Source of the DNA: Siphonodentalium dalli
Lineage: Eukaryota > Mollusca > Scaphopoda > Gadilida > Siphonodentaliidae
DNA: 64,000 bases
Reading direction: 5' to 3'
NCBI GenBank assembly: GCA_032622095.1
Contig: CP136061.1
Location: forward strand, 254,213,582-254,277,581
Position 1 is the first letter of the stretch; the number at the start of each line of letters is the position of its first letter. The translations under genes were made by a program, and so were the position numbers. The notes under the pieces are model-generated. The model searched no databases. It had not been told where the DNA came from and saw only the letters and a list, made by a program, of their open reading frames with translations. Below are positions 1 to 12,830 of the stretch, one piece after another.

Positions 1-927
1 ACTTCTCAATGGAATTTTAATGAAATGGAATTTAATAATTTTCAATCGAGTGCCAACCATTCTCCGTGTCACTGGGCCACTCCCCATGAAATTAAGTCAT
101 TGTTTCGTCATATTACATCATATAATGCTTAAGTACGCTTCTAACCAATTATTTTAATTTTAATATTAATTAACAGTTCAAGTAGGTTGATTGTTTTTTC
201 TCGCATTTCCTCCACGTGGGCCGCGATGCGTTTCGATTTGATTTTGATTGTTTCGTGGTTCTTAAATAGTATATGTTATAAATATAAAAGTTGTGTAAAT
301 AAAATATAATTAAACGGTACTTCGCTTCACTCCCCTCTTTCGTTTTGGCCGATGTACGGTATGCAATACCAATTAACTTGACAAACGTTCTTCCTTCCTG
401 CACTCTATCCCTCTACCTCGTCCTTGAACAATATTTTTTCGGATCTAACATGTTATCCCCGTCTGCTAAATTTACCCTATATGGTATCTACCCTGATACC
501 AAGGGTAAACTTCCTACTCCGAGGAAAAGACTTGATAAAAGCCTTTTAGGCTTGTTGTCTAATCCCCGTTTTGAATTTTATTATTACTTATGTCAATTTG
601 TTTGTATGTATTACATGTTCTGTTCGAAATTAAATATTGTTTACACCAGACACAAATTACCTGTTTGACAGATAAAGTTTATTTTTACTATTAATATTAA
701 CCATTTCGTGACCAGAGTTGTGCTTATGCATTCTCTTATGTATGCGAGTATCCCATGGGGAGCCTCCCATATAAAAGAGAATGCACTGGCTTTCAAGGTC
801 ATGGAAATTTTGTTAAGTCAATGTAGTCAGCATTCAAATAAATCATGTATGTCATATTCTCGCAGGGATGTCCCCACAGTGTTGGGGTGGGGTGATTTAC
901 AGATTTGTTCAATGAAATGTAATTTTT

Positions 928-1300
928 AAGCTCACCTGAGACGAAGCTATAATCATCACTTCTCATCTGTCACCTGTTCATCTGTCTGTTTGTCCATCCA
1001 TCTGTCAATAATTCTTTGAACATCTTCTCTAGATCATAAGACTGAATGGGTTCATATTTGGTGTGGATGCTAGGTGACTCACATTCAGAATTGTTCAATT
1101 GAGGTCACTCTGTCAAATGGTTTTGAAGCCAGGGCCATAACTCTTGCCCTCCATAGTAATTCTAACGACTTCTTCTCATGTACCACCAGGTTGAGTGGGT
1201 TCATATTTGGTATGAAGGGTTATTGGGTTATTGAGATTCAGATGTGTTAACATGGGGTCATCCTGTTAAGAAATGACGGGGATATGGGGACTTAAGACTT
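928..1300 (+). repeat. Dispersed repeat with 'gctcacctgagacgaag' end
   Basis: The block starts 'agctcacctgagacgaagc', passes through a gtccatccatctgtc run and continues with 'gaatgggttcatatttgg' and 'gccagggccataactct'. The same order recurs at 43868-44345 and, reversed, at 29840-30565 (continued at 33487-33540). Its mirror copy is 28431-28803. It is a non-coding interspersed repeat. The tetranucleotide-rich section and terminal sequence suggest a pearl or Helentron-related element, which is inference. Confidence 0.75.
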
Positions 1301-1659
1301 TTGTGTCTAATAAAATCAGTAAAATACAAAATTCATTAAAACATCTACATTGGAACTACCTGACTGATTAATCTGACATACATATATGGTGTTTTTGGTG
1401 AAATTCCAACCTAAGACTTGGGAGTCTGGAGCCCGGTCAGGAGGGGACATGTTGAGCTGGGGGAGGTAGTGTACAGTTGGTAATTTAAAGGTATTCACCG
1501 ATCTACACACACGAAGCCTCTCTAGCCACATATCCTATTTAGATCTACTTCTTTTAAAGTGATTATGAAAAGTTCTGACTGTTGTGGTCTCCGAGTCCCA
1601 GTCTTATCAGTCTTTGCAGTCTGGTGAGCGACCCCACAGTCATTGACTGTCTTGTTTAA

Positions 1660-2300
1660 TATTCACCATGTCTATTTGATCGCCGTTATATTAAAGATGA
1701 TATCACATGCGGTCTTGTTTTCCGCCCGATTCGATATGCTAATATTTAACCCTTACAAATTAGCCAAAAATCCGACACCAGAATCCAATATGGCGGCCAA
1801 GATGGCCGCCGAAATGTGAAAAATATGCTATTTTTCTGACATTTCACCACCTTTCGTTTGTCTCTGTGGGAAAATATTGGCATCTTGGCGAGATGTTATA
1901 CATTTATCGTATATTGCTGAAGACACTGGGACCATAATATACATTCGTTGTGGGATATTTTTGTCCGATATCACGTTTTCCCAAATGCCGGTATAATCCG
2001 GTCAAAACCGAATCGTCGCTAATAACGCGATGTATTGTTTCGAATCAATGAATGTTATTGCTATCATAACAACACCCATGCATATATATGTGCAGGAGAT
2101 ACTCGACCTAGCATCCCTCTTATAGCTGAGTTGAGGAATATTCACCCAAATCCAAGATGGCGGACAAAATGGCCACCAGAAATAGAAAAATTGCCGAAAA
2201 TCGCTGATTTTAACATAAGTGAGCTAGCGTTATTGTCACGACAACTCCACACCCAAACTCCATACATCGCCCTCTACGTTATCACTGCGATATAGCACTG
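1660..2300. repeat. Dispersed repeat, 'gccgccatcttgg' family
   Basis: It contains 'gatatcacatgcggtcttg', 'caagatggccgcc', 'ccggtataatccggtcaaa' and 'cgctaataacgcgatgtatt'. The same blocks recur in opposite orientation at 7670-8420 of the same arm, and both are mirrored in the right arm (27430-28070 and 21315-22060). Open frames across it are shadows of the repeat. No coding evidence is seen. Confidence 0.7.
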
Positions 2301-2533
2301 CCACAAGGATGGTACTTTGCAGACGATAAATCTATTTTTACATATCGTCGCGGAACTATATTTAGTCACCTATTATCTTGTTTTGACCACCAAATTTTGT
2401 TTTAAGTTTGCAATAATGGTAATTCTTTCGGTATTGATAAGAACAATATAAACTGAGCCAGACAGACAATTTTAATCCTAAAACATAAGAACTAAAAACA
2501 CGAAAGAAATCCATACCAATTAATGTCCTAAAG

Positions 2534-2690
2534 GCAGTGGTATCTCAGCGGAGCGATGGGAGATAACTCTGCCTGAGCAGCATAGCTGTGACTGCGGTCC
2601 CGATTCCATATAGGACCCCTTCCCCTATAGGTGTGTGTATGTTTATACCCCTATAGTTTGGCAACGCCCCATTTTCTATGCTTTGTATGT
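2534..2690 (+). mobile_element. Possible tRNA-derived SINE fragment
   Basis: A tRNA-like head contains an A-box-like 'tggtatctcagcgg' and, about 55 bases later, a B-box-like 'ggtcccgattcc', followed by an unrelated tail 'cccctatagtttggcaacg'. The tail recurs near 36972 without the head. The spacing suits a pol III internal promoter, but I cannot fold a full cloverleaf. The mirror copy is 27041-27197. Confidence 0.4.
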
Positions 2691-3698
2691 GTTTATGTAT
2701 GGTCCCATAGCCTTACAAACTCCTCCTTTTTATGTATTATTAATTTTATAGGTTTAATTATTATATAACGCTCCTCCTTTTTCTTAATTCCCTCCTTCCC
2801 ACTCAATTTTATCTTCTGGAACATTCTAGTAAAATTCTCCAAATAATTCCCTCCTTCCCACAGGGGGGGGGGGGGTCGGAATTTTTTTCCAGGCACGTAT
2901 GATGGGGTGGGTGGGTGTCTCTTGGGTCCAAAAAGCAGTTTTTTCCATATGTCAAATTTTTTTTCCATTCCTGCTATTGAGTCTTATTTTGATGTGTTTT
3001 GAACAGAAACGGGTCATATATAGTTAATTGTAATGCTATGCTACATATAGAGGTTATCAGAAGTTGGATCAGTTGCACAATGGCCAACAATAACCCAAAT
3101 TCAACTTGATAGAACTAGAAACTGCGCTATTGGAAAAATAAAATTTAATCAGGATTCCATCTACTGATACAACAAAATAAGAATAACTATGCAGAACTCA
3201 GCTGAAAATAAGTAATAAAATGAAAGCACACTTGACCATATGTGACATGGAAATAAAGATATAATAAATAATGGAATAAAATAGACTTTTGACAACGTAA
3301 AACATAAAATCTTAACAAATAAATTGAAGGCCAGCCAGGCCAGCTTGAACAATTTCACATTGTTTTCCATGTTAATGTGGATCAGCTTGTAATGTTAATC
3401 ACAGTAACGAAGATTTTATCGTCACTGATATCGTGAGCAAAAAAAGAAGTGAAATTGGGCTATCCATCCATATTATTCCCAATTATTACGAAGCCTATTA
3501 CTTCAGGCAGTGGCTACCAGCCTGCCATTACACGCTATAACATGTTTCCTCAGTTCTGGTTTCTGAGATGCCCCAAGAAGAGTAGCGCGGTTATATCATG
3601 GTTATGTTTGGTATTAGCATTATTCTTCAAACTGGGATGAACTGGGATGAACAGTTGTATTTCCACATGTTTTGATAAACAATTTGATTCCAGCAATA

Positions 3699-3911
3699 CA
3701 GTAATGCCCTAATTAAACGACTCCATAACCACAGCAGAATAATGAGTAATTTTTCACAATTTAGTCGGAAATATGGCTTGTTGTCATTCATTGGAAAGCT
3801 CTCACCGAGAGCTTTCCGATGAATGACAACAAGCCATATTTCCGACTAAATCCTGAAAAATTACCTATTATTCTGCTGTGTTTATGGAGTCGATTAATTA
3901 GGGCATTACTG
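3699..3911. mobile_element. Palindromic MITE with TA target duplication
   Basis: This is an almost complete hairpin. It starts CAGTAATGCCCTAATTAA and ends with the inverse TTAATTAGGGCATTACTG, and it is flanked by TA on both sides, with 'aagctctcaccgagagctt' at the apex. TA duplication and CAGT ends are typical of Tc1/mariner-derived MITEs. Further copies are 46861-47055, 49512-49724 and a half copy at 58109-58221. Confidence 0.85.
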
Positions 3912-4440
3912 TATATCACATAGCAAATATCAAAATATCAAATAATCTGAAATTTGTTGTACCGGTACCATGTATTATGTAGAATACTCAAATGTGATTA
4001 TGTGACTAGATCATGTGACTATATATTATGAAAATGAATGTTAATAAAAACTTTGGCACTCTGTCTATATATCCCTTGAAATGTGATTATGTTGACACAT
4101 TTCTTGATTAATGACACTTATATAATAAATTCAAATAGTATCGTTATCTCATTATGCACTGTTCTATTCAAATATCGCGCAATAAATTATGATAATGCAG
4201 GATAATCAGCTATTTGGTTGCTCAATTGATAATTTTCTCAAATTTAGGGGGGTGGGTGTTCAAAACTGACCGGAAAAAACTTCCTGAAACGGAAAAAAAA
4301 GGGTGGGTGTCCAAAATTGCCTGGAAAAAAAGACCGGAAACGGAAGAAATTGGGTGGGTGGGTGGTCCGAGGCCGGAAAAAATAAAAATCATCATACGTG
4401 CCTGGAAATTTTTTCCCCCCTGCTTCCCACGCAATTTTTC

Positions 4441-4458
4441 TTCTGGAATATTCTGGAA
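4441..4458. promoter_or_regulatory. Heat-shock-element-like site
   Basis: The sequence TTCTGGAATATTCTGGAA contains four alternating inverted nGAAn units at exact 5-bp spacing, which is the canonical HSF1 binding arrangement. It sits in a repeat-like block (4214-4500) whose diverged copy at 2810-2850 has TTCTGGAACATTCTAG. Whether it is functional is unknown. The mirror site is 25277-25294. Confidence 0.55.
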
Positions 4459-5114
4459 AATTTTTGTTTTCTACAACATTCTAGTAAATCCATAATGTAT
4501 TCGTGTAAAAATATTCATACCTGTATATGGCCCCTTTAAAATTTATACCTGTAACGCCAATAACCAATAAATGTTAATTTCACACACATGGTACAGCGAG
4601 GCATTGGCTCTCATGCTATCATAGCATCTATCTATTTCCTGTTCTCAACACGCAGAATTTAAGCGGTAAAACTCATTTCTCAAATCTTCTGGCTCGAAAT
4701 CCCTTCATAATTTCAATGGCATTACATACGGCCCCTTTAACATTTATACCTTTCAATAACTAATAAAGCTTATTGGTCTCACAAAGTTATTAACTGCTCT
4801 GTACCTGTTAGTAAACACATTCCATGAGGCGTTCTTTCTCTCTAACAGAGCATCATGGAATATTCTATAATGGCAGGTTTACTCGATGCCTTTTCACAGA
4901 TGTGCACTAAACACACCAGCGAAGCACTAAGTGTGTTTGTTTTCACAATGAAGTTATCTGGGAGTTTAAGCGTTCAAACACATTCGGCATACCTGTAGGT
5001 AATAACCATTCTAATGTGTAATTCATTCAACCTTATTATTCCGGGCCCACATATCATTTGCACAAACTGGTTCAGAAAATGTCTTTCTAAAAGGTTATGA
5101 AAAAGCCGACAAAT

Positions 5115-5347
5115 TAAAACAATCTAGAATGTTGTAGAATACAAAAATTTCCAGAACAATAAAAATGTTCCAGAATAACATCAAATTAGTGTGGGCGTTT
5201 GAAAGTTCACTAGTATGTTCTAGAATAAAGATATATCTTATATAACCATTGCAATCTTCATAACGCTGCACTTTCACTTATTTTTATGAGTTGTACGTTT
5301 CAATAATTAATTCAATTCAGGAAAGGATTCTTCATCTCTTGTCAGGT
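5115..5347 (+). promoter_or_regulatory. Candidate stress-type promoter and 5' exon
   Basis: Three TTCnnGAA units (5149-5156, 5168-5175, 5218-5225) are followed by a TATA-like 'ttatataacc' near 5236. About 100 bases on is a consensus splice donor, CAG|GTAAGT, with the exon end at 5345. The same order of TTCnnGAA units and donor is kept on the minus strand of the diverged paralogous block at 40110-40340, while much of the sequence between differs. That supports function. The transcript it would drive is not identified. Confidence 0.4.
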
Positions 5348-5404
5348 AAGTTTATAACTTTATATTTAAAAATTGAATACATGTAACGTATAACATTGTG
5401 CAGT

Positions 5405-5795
5405 TCATCATTGCATACAAAAAACATTTAATAACTCTCTTTAAAGCCATATAAAGCATATGCCAAAATCATAATTAATGCATCTCGAGCCTGGAAACAT
5501 TTAATAACGCTCTTTAAATCATTTAATAAAGCTCTTTAAAGCCATATAAAGTATATGCCGAAATCATAATTATTGCATCTGGAGCCTGGAAACTTTTAAT
5601 ATATAACGTGTAGGCTCTTTCTAAATTATTGAACAAACATTTAATAACGCTCTTTAAATTATTTAATAAAGCTCTTTAAATCCATATAAATCATATGCCG
5701 AAGTCATAATTAAAGCATCTCGAGTCTGGAAAATTTTAATATATAGTATGTAGGCTCTTTCTAAATTAGTGAACAATCATTTAATAACGCTCTTT
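5405..5795. repeat. Degenerate tandem repeat, 'aacgctctttaaa' units
   Basis: Units of about 60-130 bases contain 'atttaataacgctctttaaa', 'gcatatgccgaaatcata' and 'catctcgagcctgg'. They lie just past the 3' end of the terminal exon at 5941-6066 (minus). The same units follow the paralogous exon at 38570-39000, so the array travelled with the exon. Mirror: 23940-24330. Confidence 0.75.
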
Positions 5796-5940
5796 ATTTC
5801 TATATAACGTGTATAGAGCTAATAATGCACTGCACAATGTTATACGTCACATTTACTCACTCTTAAATACATTACCCATAGGGGAATTTCACAATCCTCT
5901 AAAACTATATAAATCCATAGCCTTTAATTATTTAAATTGT

Positions 5941-6066
5941 TTATTCCTTCTTTTGTCTCTTCTTTTGAGGACTGGATCTTTCTGGGCTCCTAGTGAGTCC
6001 GCGCCTCTCCCGTTCCCGCGGGCTCCACGGCTCTAGGAGCCACTCGATCGTTTCATCCGTCAATGA
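5941..6066 (-). CDS. Terminal exon of an unrecognised small gene family (left arm)
   Basis: Mirror of 23669-23794 on the opposite strand. After a 'ttcatttcag' acceptor it encodes 41 residues and a stop. The N-terminal part reads SLTDETIEWLLEPWSP and the tail is rich in Arg, Lys, Ser and Pro and ends KKRQKKE, which could be a nuclear localisation signal. The TAA stop lies inside an AATAAA polyadenylation-type hexamer. Homologous terminal exons are 10657-10770, 38271-38396 and 42768-42872. No LWP-type upstream exon was found beside this copy, so it may be an orphan or pseudogene copy. I do not recognise the family. Confidence 0.5.
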   Translation of the reverse strand, partial: SLTDETIEWLLEPWSPRERERRGLTRSPERSSPQKKRQKKE

Positions 6067-6554
6067 CTGAAATGAAGAAGTAGCAAACATTAAAACGTGT
6101 TAAAATACATAGGCTATAAGAAGTCATAACCCCTTTTGAATCCAACTTTCCGTTGAATGGCAACAAGCCTTCACTAAATCATGACAAAATTACCTATACT
6201 TATTCTGTGTCAATGCATTCTCTTATATATGCGATGTTTATATGAGGTTGACTATATATATTCTAAAGTTATATTTATAAAGCTATATGATGCTAACGGT
6301 CATGTTCACCAACGTCCACAGCCATTGCCATCGAGACTATAAATTGTTCTTTAAACACAATGAAATAAAGGCACTATAGTTCCTGACATTTTCTTGAATA
6401 ATACCGCCCACATACTGACACTACATGTAACACTGAGAGAGGATAATAACAACGCATATCTTCATTCTATAAAGACATTATCCTTTAGTCCATCCGACTG
6501 TTCTGGGGGAGTCTAGCATAGTATTATTCAGACAAAATTATACGTCTGCAAAAG

Positions 6555-7110
6555 TTGAATCAGAATGGCATCGAAACGGATGTGGATATACAATCTTACC
6601 ATACCACAAACACCGACACGCATGACATTCTATATACGAAACATGCACCAGGTGTAGCGGTGGTGTATACCGTGGACCATTTCATTCCCACTACCATTGT
6701 GTATGTCCACAAACTAGCACCGCGAGTATTGTTCTTCTCTGTTGGGAGCTATTCGACAAGACGACTGCAGGACCTCACACAGTTTGCTTAGGATCATGGT
6801 CAAGAAGTGTGGGTAGTAGGTACATTGTGGCCTTCTTCTTAGCAGATAGGCATCTGTCCAAGGGAATGAGACAACTAGAAACCTTTGAAACACCGCCGAA
6901 GGTGTCGACGTATGCCAATACGTTCGCTAAGTTTGTGAGTTGACGAACCATCTATTGAGAAGTGACTAGCTAAAACTGGTTCGCCAGGTGTGCACCTCGT
7001 TATTCCCATGGGGCATGAGACAAATACATAGAGATGACCTTCTGTAAGCGTGTATACTGATCGACCATATGCCTTTCTAGTTCAAGATGAGGCACAAATC
7101 CCATATTTAG
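6555..7110 (-). pseudogene. Possible decayed coding region, family unknown (left arm)
   Basis: Mirror of 22625-23180. Read on the minus strand, the conceptual translation has protein-like composition across successive frames but is broken by stops and at least one frame change. The base composition is less AT-rich than the surroundings. I cannot name a family. The plus strand of the same stretch is also open for about 80-105 codons, so this call is tentative. Confidence 0.25.
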
Positions 7111-7670
7111 CAAATATTTTAAATCATAAGCTAGACACCGGAAAATGAATTCTTTGAAACGTTATGATTAGAGGGACCCTTCTCCTGGGAAGTGTTGAAT
7201 ACTTTGTCGGTGTGAGCGACCTAGTTTTATCAGACAAAGAAATGGAAGCTGGCCCAGATAATTATGAACGTAACGTGGCAAATCAGAATCTGTTATCAGG
7301 TAATTGTTCTAATATGATTATTCGGCGCAACTATATGGTTACGGCCATTATCAGCGCTAAGTGGAGCATCGCGATATTAGTTGTAGGTTCTTGTCTTTCC
7401 AGAAGGATATGAGCTATGTTATGGGGTTTGATACGTGTTAATTTGAACTAATAGATGGTTTATGTACGGTTTCGTCCATACATATCGATATTATGACAAA
7501 AAGTTGAAATTAGTATGTGAAAATATCGATTACCTTTTCAATTTATCAAATGTATCAATTGCCAAACTCAAATTAATACTTCATATCAATATTCCATATC
7601 AAGATGCAATGGTGGGTAGAAATCGCGAAACAATAACGCCCATCGTAAGAAAGTAAAGGAATGTAGGCGT
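7110..7670. other. No recognised feature
   Basis: Unique-looking sequence between the possible decayed gene and a dispersed repeat. One 82-codon plus-strand frame (7164-7412) is present, with a possible donor 'tcag|gtaatt' inside it at about 7300. I see no homology or conserved motif. Mirror: 22065-22625. Confidence 0.3.
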
Positions 7671-8454
7671 GTTTTCAAATTTCGGTCGCCATTTTGGCTG
7701 CCATCTTCGATTTAGAAAACCATTTTTTGCATGAGATGTAAGGTAATTACTTCACCTCAGTATTTCCAACTCAACTGTACGCATGGATGGAGTTGTCTCC
7801 ACAATAATGCCCAATGATGTGAATATGAGGGAATTTCGGTGATTTTTCAAAATCTGTCCGCCATTGTGGGCGCAATTTTGGATTTGGGGGACTTTTATTT
7901 GGATATGGTACAGTGACAGTTCTTCGCCTAAGTGTTCCCAACCCAGAATAGTAATCAGGTGTGGAGTTGTCGTGACAATAACGCCCACTGATGTTAAAAT
8001 CAGTAATTTTCGGCGATTTTTCTATTTCTGGTGGCCATTTTGGCCGCCATCTTGGATTTGGATGAATATTCCTCAACTCAGGTATAAGAGGATCTCCTGC
8101 ACATATATATGCATTGGTCCTGTTATGATCGCAATAACATTCATTGATTCGAAAGTTCGAAACAATACATCGCGTTATTAGCGACGATTCGGCTTTGACC
8201 GGATTATACCGGCATTTGCGAAAACGTGATATCGGACAAAAATATCCTACAACGAATGTATATTATGATCCCAGTGTGTTCAGCCATATCGGATTTTTGG
8301 CCTATTTGAAAGGGTTGTATATTAACGAAATGAAAGCTGAAAACAAGACCGCATGTGATATCAACTTTACTATAACGGCGATCAGAGACCTGGTGCATAT
8401 AAAAACAATGGCCGCCATGATGGACGCCATCTTGTCTGGAGTCTCTGCGGCCAC

Positions 8455-10440
8455 TTTTTATGTGTACCCATACCATGTATGGTACACATAATGCCGACGT
8501 CCGGATCAACCATCGTCCGTCCATCTGTCTGTATGTCTGTCCGTAGACACTTGATATCCGATTCGATTACTCCAGTATTTTTTTTTATCGGATCGTGTTC
8601 AATTTTATGTGCATGTTTATGATGACACACATCACCTGTATAGTTTTGGTACCGATCGGTTGGTCGGTTTAGAAATGATTAACAGTTTCCATACATACCT
8701 GGTCATGTTCTATCCGATGCCATAACTCATATATTTTTTGACTCATTGTGTTCATATTTTATATACAGGTTTATGATGGCACATGGCTCACTCATATAGT
8801 TTTTGGTATCGATTGGTCGATCGATTTAGAAAATAGTTAACCCTGCACACAAATGCTATCTGATGCATTTAAGTCAAACAATTTTCTTCTGATCTGCCTC
8901 ATATTTCTTACCTAGGTCTTTCTTAGCACGTTCTTCATCTGTATGGATTTTGGTATTGTTTAGTTAACCCTTTCAAATATTGTTTTTAAATAGAAATCAA
9001 CCAAGCCAGGATGACTCAAACAATTTTCATCCGATCGACTCCAAATTTGGTATATCAAGTTCGAATATGGATTGGGTCCGATATGGTTTAACAGAGTTAT
9101 GGGCCTTATGGCCCTTTAAATCCATACCTGTTTGCCATGCACTGTAAAATTTGAAGAGAACACGACACAGGACTGTGTTATTGGAATGAGACAGTTTATA
9201 GCTATGGACACCTGACAGTACTGGTGGCTGCATATTTGTTTATCATCTGTCAAACTCTGATTGATGACTCTTTATACCAGTTCTGTTTTCTGTGTTGAAA
9301 CAGGTTTATGGCATTAGTTGTTTACAGAGACACTGTTGTCATATCTTAGAAAATAATTAATCCACACATTCCTTAGTTCCATCATATGATATCATTAAAA
9401 TGATTCTCTACACACATCCATATGGTCTTCTGGTGTTTTTTATTTTATCATTCTCCTATTCTATGTCCATGTTGATGGCGATCCACTTTTCACTTGCATG
9501 GATTTGGGATTAAAATTAACCCATTCGATAGACACATATTATCCGATAGACATACATTAAATTATCACTTTAACTTTGAGCCAATTTCAATCAGTGTTTC
9601 AATAAATGACCAATTGAATATTCATCATTAGAGGAAATGCCTAGTTTTGAAATTCCCTCAATTGCATTTGGGTTGCAGGATAATATTAACAGTGCTGGGA
9701 TTCTTGAGACTGACTTATTGTATGGGTTTCTAAATCCAATGACATGCTTTTTATTGACTACTCTATGTTTATCAGTTCATTAGTTTGGGTAAGAATAACC
9801 CCTTACTATCCGATTTGATAACTCCAACACATAATGCCGACGTCCGGATCAACCATTCGTCGTTCTTCCGCCCGTCCGTCTGTCCGTAGGCACTTTACGC
9901 ATGGTGCGATAACTCGAACATTTTCTATCTGATCGGAATCAAATTTTGTATATGAGTTTCTCAGACCATACGGAGTTATGGCCCTTGTTCGACTTAGAAT
10001 TCATGCATGCTGCCATATCTCAAAAATGGTGTATTTGATTACAACCATATTTGGTATGCGAGTTTCTCAGCTCAAAATACAGATCGAGTTCGAATATGGG
10101 TTTGATCCGATATTTTTGAATGGAGGTATGGCCATTTTGCTGCATATATGGGGGTATGGTGGGGACAATAGGTTATTGTTATTCTATTGTTATTATACTT
10201 CAGCGCCGAGATCAAAGGAGATCAAAGGAAGTACCACGCCCCGCACCATATGACGTAACGATGCGTGGGTGTTTGAGAATGTATACACGCGTGGGTGTGG
10301 GTGTTTGAGAATGTATACGTCACAGGCATGCGGGGTCCTTGAGTATGGCTGTATACTTCACGAGCGTGGGGTGGCTCCTTGAGAATGGCTGTATACTTCA
10401 CGCTCTTGGGCCCTTGAGAACGGTACTATGGCGAGGACAA
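8455..10440. mobile_element. Composite interspersed repeat, pearl-like
   Basis: The block begins with the hairpin 'gtacccataccatgtatgg' and a gtccgtccatctgtc run. Next come AT-rich segments with 'gatcggttggtcggttta', then a second run at 9860-9895 followed by 'gagttatggcccttg' and 'cgaactcgatctg'-type core sequence. The same blocks occur in opposite orientation at 55440-57545, so this is a repeat family. The hairpin, tetranucleotide and core-repeat design matches the described pearl/HINE architecture. Mirror: 19295-21280. Confidence 0.55.
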
Positions 10441-10656
10441 TGGACAATGGACATATGTTTGTTATATATGCACTATGTATATGTGTCATGTACCACATTA
10501 TAATATGACTGAGAATAAAGGCAATCAATCAGATGACACTAAATTTCTAACTGTAGATATTGGAAGTTTATTGAGACTTGTTTTATGTCAAAATATGTCT
10601 TGCGTTATTAAAATTGTATATTCTAATTAAATGTTATCTTATTGTTATATTTTCAG

Positions 10657-10770
10657 GGTCTCAACGAAAGGACAGTGGAGTTCATGTTGGATTTGGTGTG
10701 GAGTCCACTGGCCACGTCAACACCCGTGAAGAATTCACCAATGGCCAAGAAGCCGAAAAATGGAAATTAA
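10657..10770 (+). CDS. Diverged terminal exon of the small gene family (left arm)
   Basis: A 'tatattttcag' acceptor is followed in phase 0 by 37 codons and TAA. The start GLNERTVEFMLDLVWSP aligns with SLSDETIEWLLEP-WSP of the other members. The C-terminus TSTPVKNSPMAKKPKNGN is basic and could be a nuclear localisation signal. An LWP-type exon was not found upstream within 2 kb. The mirror exon is 18965-19078 (minus). Confidence 0.45.
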   Translation, partial: GLNERTVEFMLDLVWSPLATSTPVKNSPMAKKPKNGN

Positions 10771-11359
10771 AAAAAAATTTATAACGGATTTACATTATTC
10801 TATATGCTGAGGGTAACGTATCATAAACATAGTTATTCTGGTTGCAGGTGAATGTTATGTATGAGCCCATTACGCCCATTCTCAATGAGTCGGCCATTTT
10901 CGCTTCGCTGGGAATATAACGCATATTGACGCAATGTTACAATATATATGGCCCTAGTAATAAGGTGATGACATTGACTGGGTGGCGCAGATATACGGAG
11001 CAGAATATATACACTGCGTGTGAGACGCGTTCATGCATTAAATGCCCTCGGTGTCGAAAAATTCATATTTGTTCCATATAAACAGAAAGAATATTAAAAT
11101 GTAGACCGGCTGTGTTCGCCTAATGAATACCATGAGCATCGGGTAAATAGCACTCTATCATCAAGATGATTTTTTTTTTTACCTAAACGAGAGCCTGATT
11201 GTGTTACAAAAGACAGCGCAATTGTACCATCTAATGACGCCCCAATGATATAAACGCTCATTATTAGTTCTGTATAAGGAATGCCACAACGAAGAACGCT
11301 CTTTATGTTTACCATCATAATATAAAACAAACACCAGGAACTGTAACCATCTATTATAT

Positions 11360-12830
11360 ATTTTGGAAGATCTGTGTGTGTGTCTGTGTGTGTGTGTGTG
11401 TGATCGCGATGGACTCGAAAACGACCGAGCCGATTTCGATGAAACTTGGTATGTGGGGGTATTTTCGGCCGGGGGGTGGCATGGGCCTATCAATTTTCAG
11501 ATCCGAGGTCGACTTTTCACGTGCCGCGGTCAAATCTGTTTTTACGCTGTGTTACGGGACTTTCATTTGAGTTCGGTGCTTACAAATCGATTCGAAACAG
11601 CGCGAATAATAAAATGCCAGTCATAATAATGACACTGTGAGAATCTTTCGTGTTTCCTCTTTCCAACGATATATAATGCGTATGTATCTGTTTTAGTTAT
11701 CTGCCTCGATTATCAAGAAGAAGTGGTACTATCTTCCATCAGGATAAAAACAATGCGTAACTTCTATGACGTCGTTAGAGTTCATAACGTTAGATCACGT
11801 TAACGCTTAACCGGCCGATGCATTTGACTGTTTCAGACGTCTTGGCGATATCTCGGGCGCCGATGGTAATTTATCTTTACGTTGAAACTTGATAATTAAT
11901 GAGCGTGTGTATATGAGGCGCGTTTATATACTTGAGTGGAAATCAAATCGGGTAAAAACGGATGGATTTCGACGGATACTTTTGTCGGGTACTTTTGTTC
12001 GGGCAGTGTTTTGGACGTGTCAAATCGTGACCCCACTTGACCTTGGCCTTCAAAATAGACAATTCAAGGTCAAACCCCGGACGAAGTCGGGTCACCTTCT
12101 AGTCTATTATATATTTTGGAAGATCTGTGTGTCTGTGTGTGTGTGTGTGTGTGATCGCGATGGACTCGAAAACGACCGAGCCGATTTCGATGAAACTTGG
12201 TATGTGGGGGTATTTTCTGTCGGGAAGTGGCATAGGCCTATTAATTTTCAGATCCGAGCTCAACTTTTCACGTGCCGAGGTCAAATCTGTTTTTACGCCG
12301 TTTTGCGCTAATATATTTCAGTTCGGTGCTCACAAATCGATTCGATATAGCGCGAATAATAAATTGCCAGTCATATAATTTGCACGGTTAGAATCTGTGG
12401 CGCTTCATCTTTCCAATGATGTATCACACGCATGTGTACGTTTAAAGTTTCTACCTTAATTATCGGTAAGAACGCAGGACCATGCTTCGCTCATCGAAAA
12501 ACATTGCGTAAATATATTACGCCATCAACAGATCGTGACGTGATCGCGTCAACTCTTAATCGGCCGATGTCGCGTTAACTCATCACCGGCCGAGGTATCC
12601 GCAAATGACATTGTGCTATATATCTCGTAAACGGGTGGAGCTATCGACTTGAAATTTGGTATGTGAATGTATCTTGCTCCGGATACGAATTTTATCGGGT
12701 CGCCGAGCCCGTGCGACGCCAGCTTCGCTCATGCGCAGACCAGATCTCGGAAACGGGTGGAGCTATCGACTTGAAATTTGGTTTTTGAATAGCCCGGACG
12801 AAGTCGGGTCACATTCTAGTCATAATATAA
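11360..12830 (+). repeat. Tandem copies of a TG-run repeat family
   Basis: Two units each open with 'tattatatattttggaaga', a (TG)n tract, and 'cgaccgagccgatttcgatg'. They close with 'cggacgaagtcgggtcac'. A related core, 'gagctatcgacttgaaattt' with 'cgcatgcgcagaccagatct', follows at 12640-12800 and is the same core found at 61500-64000. Non-coding. Mirror: 16900-18372, where both TG tracts are longer. Confidence 0.7.

Noticed and set aside
2534-2612. Functional tRNA gene
   Set aside because: Only A-box and B-box-like segments fit; acceptor and anticodon stems could not be formed by eye.
8144-8491. 115-codon open frame in the arm and its mirror
   Set aside because: It runs through the 'gccgccatcttgg' dispersed repeat and the pearl-like hairpin. 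The same nucleotides occur in other frames elsewhere, and composition and context give no coding support.
11363-12311. Open frames of 80-160 codons through TG repeats
   Set aside because: They read (TG)n as Cys-Val runs and depend on repeat length, which differs between the two arms.
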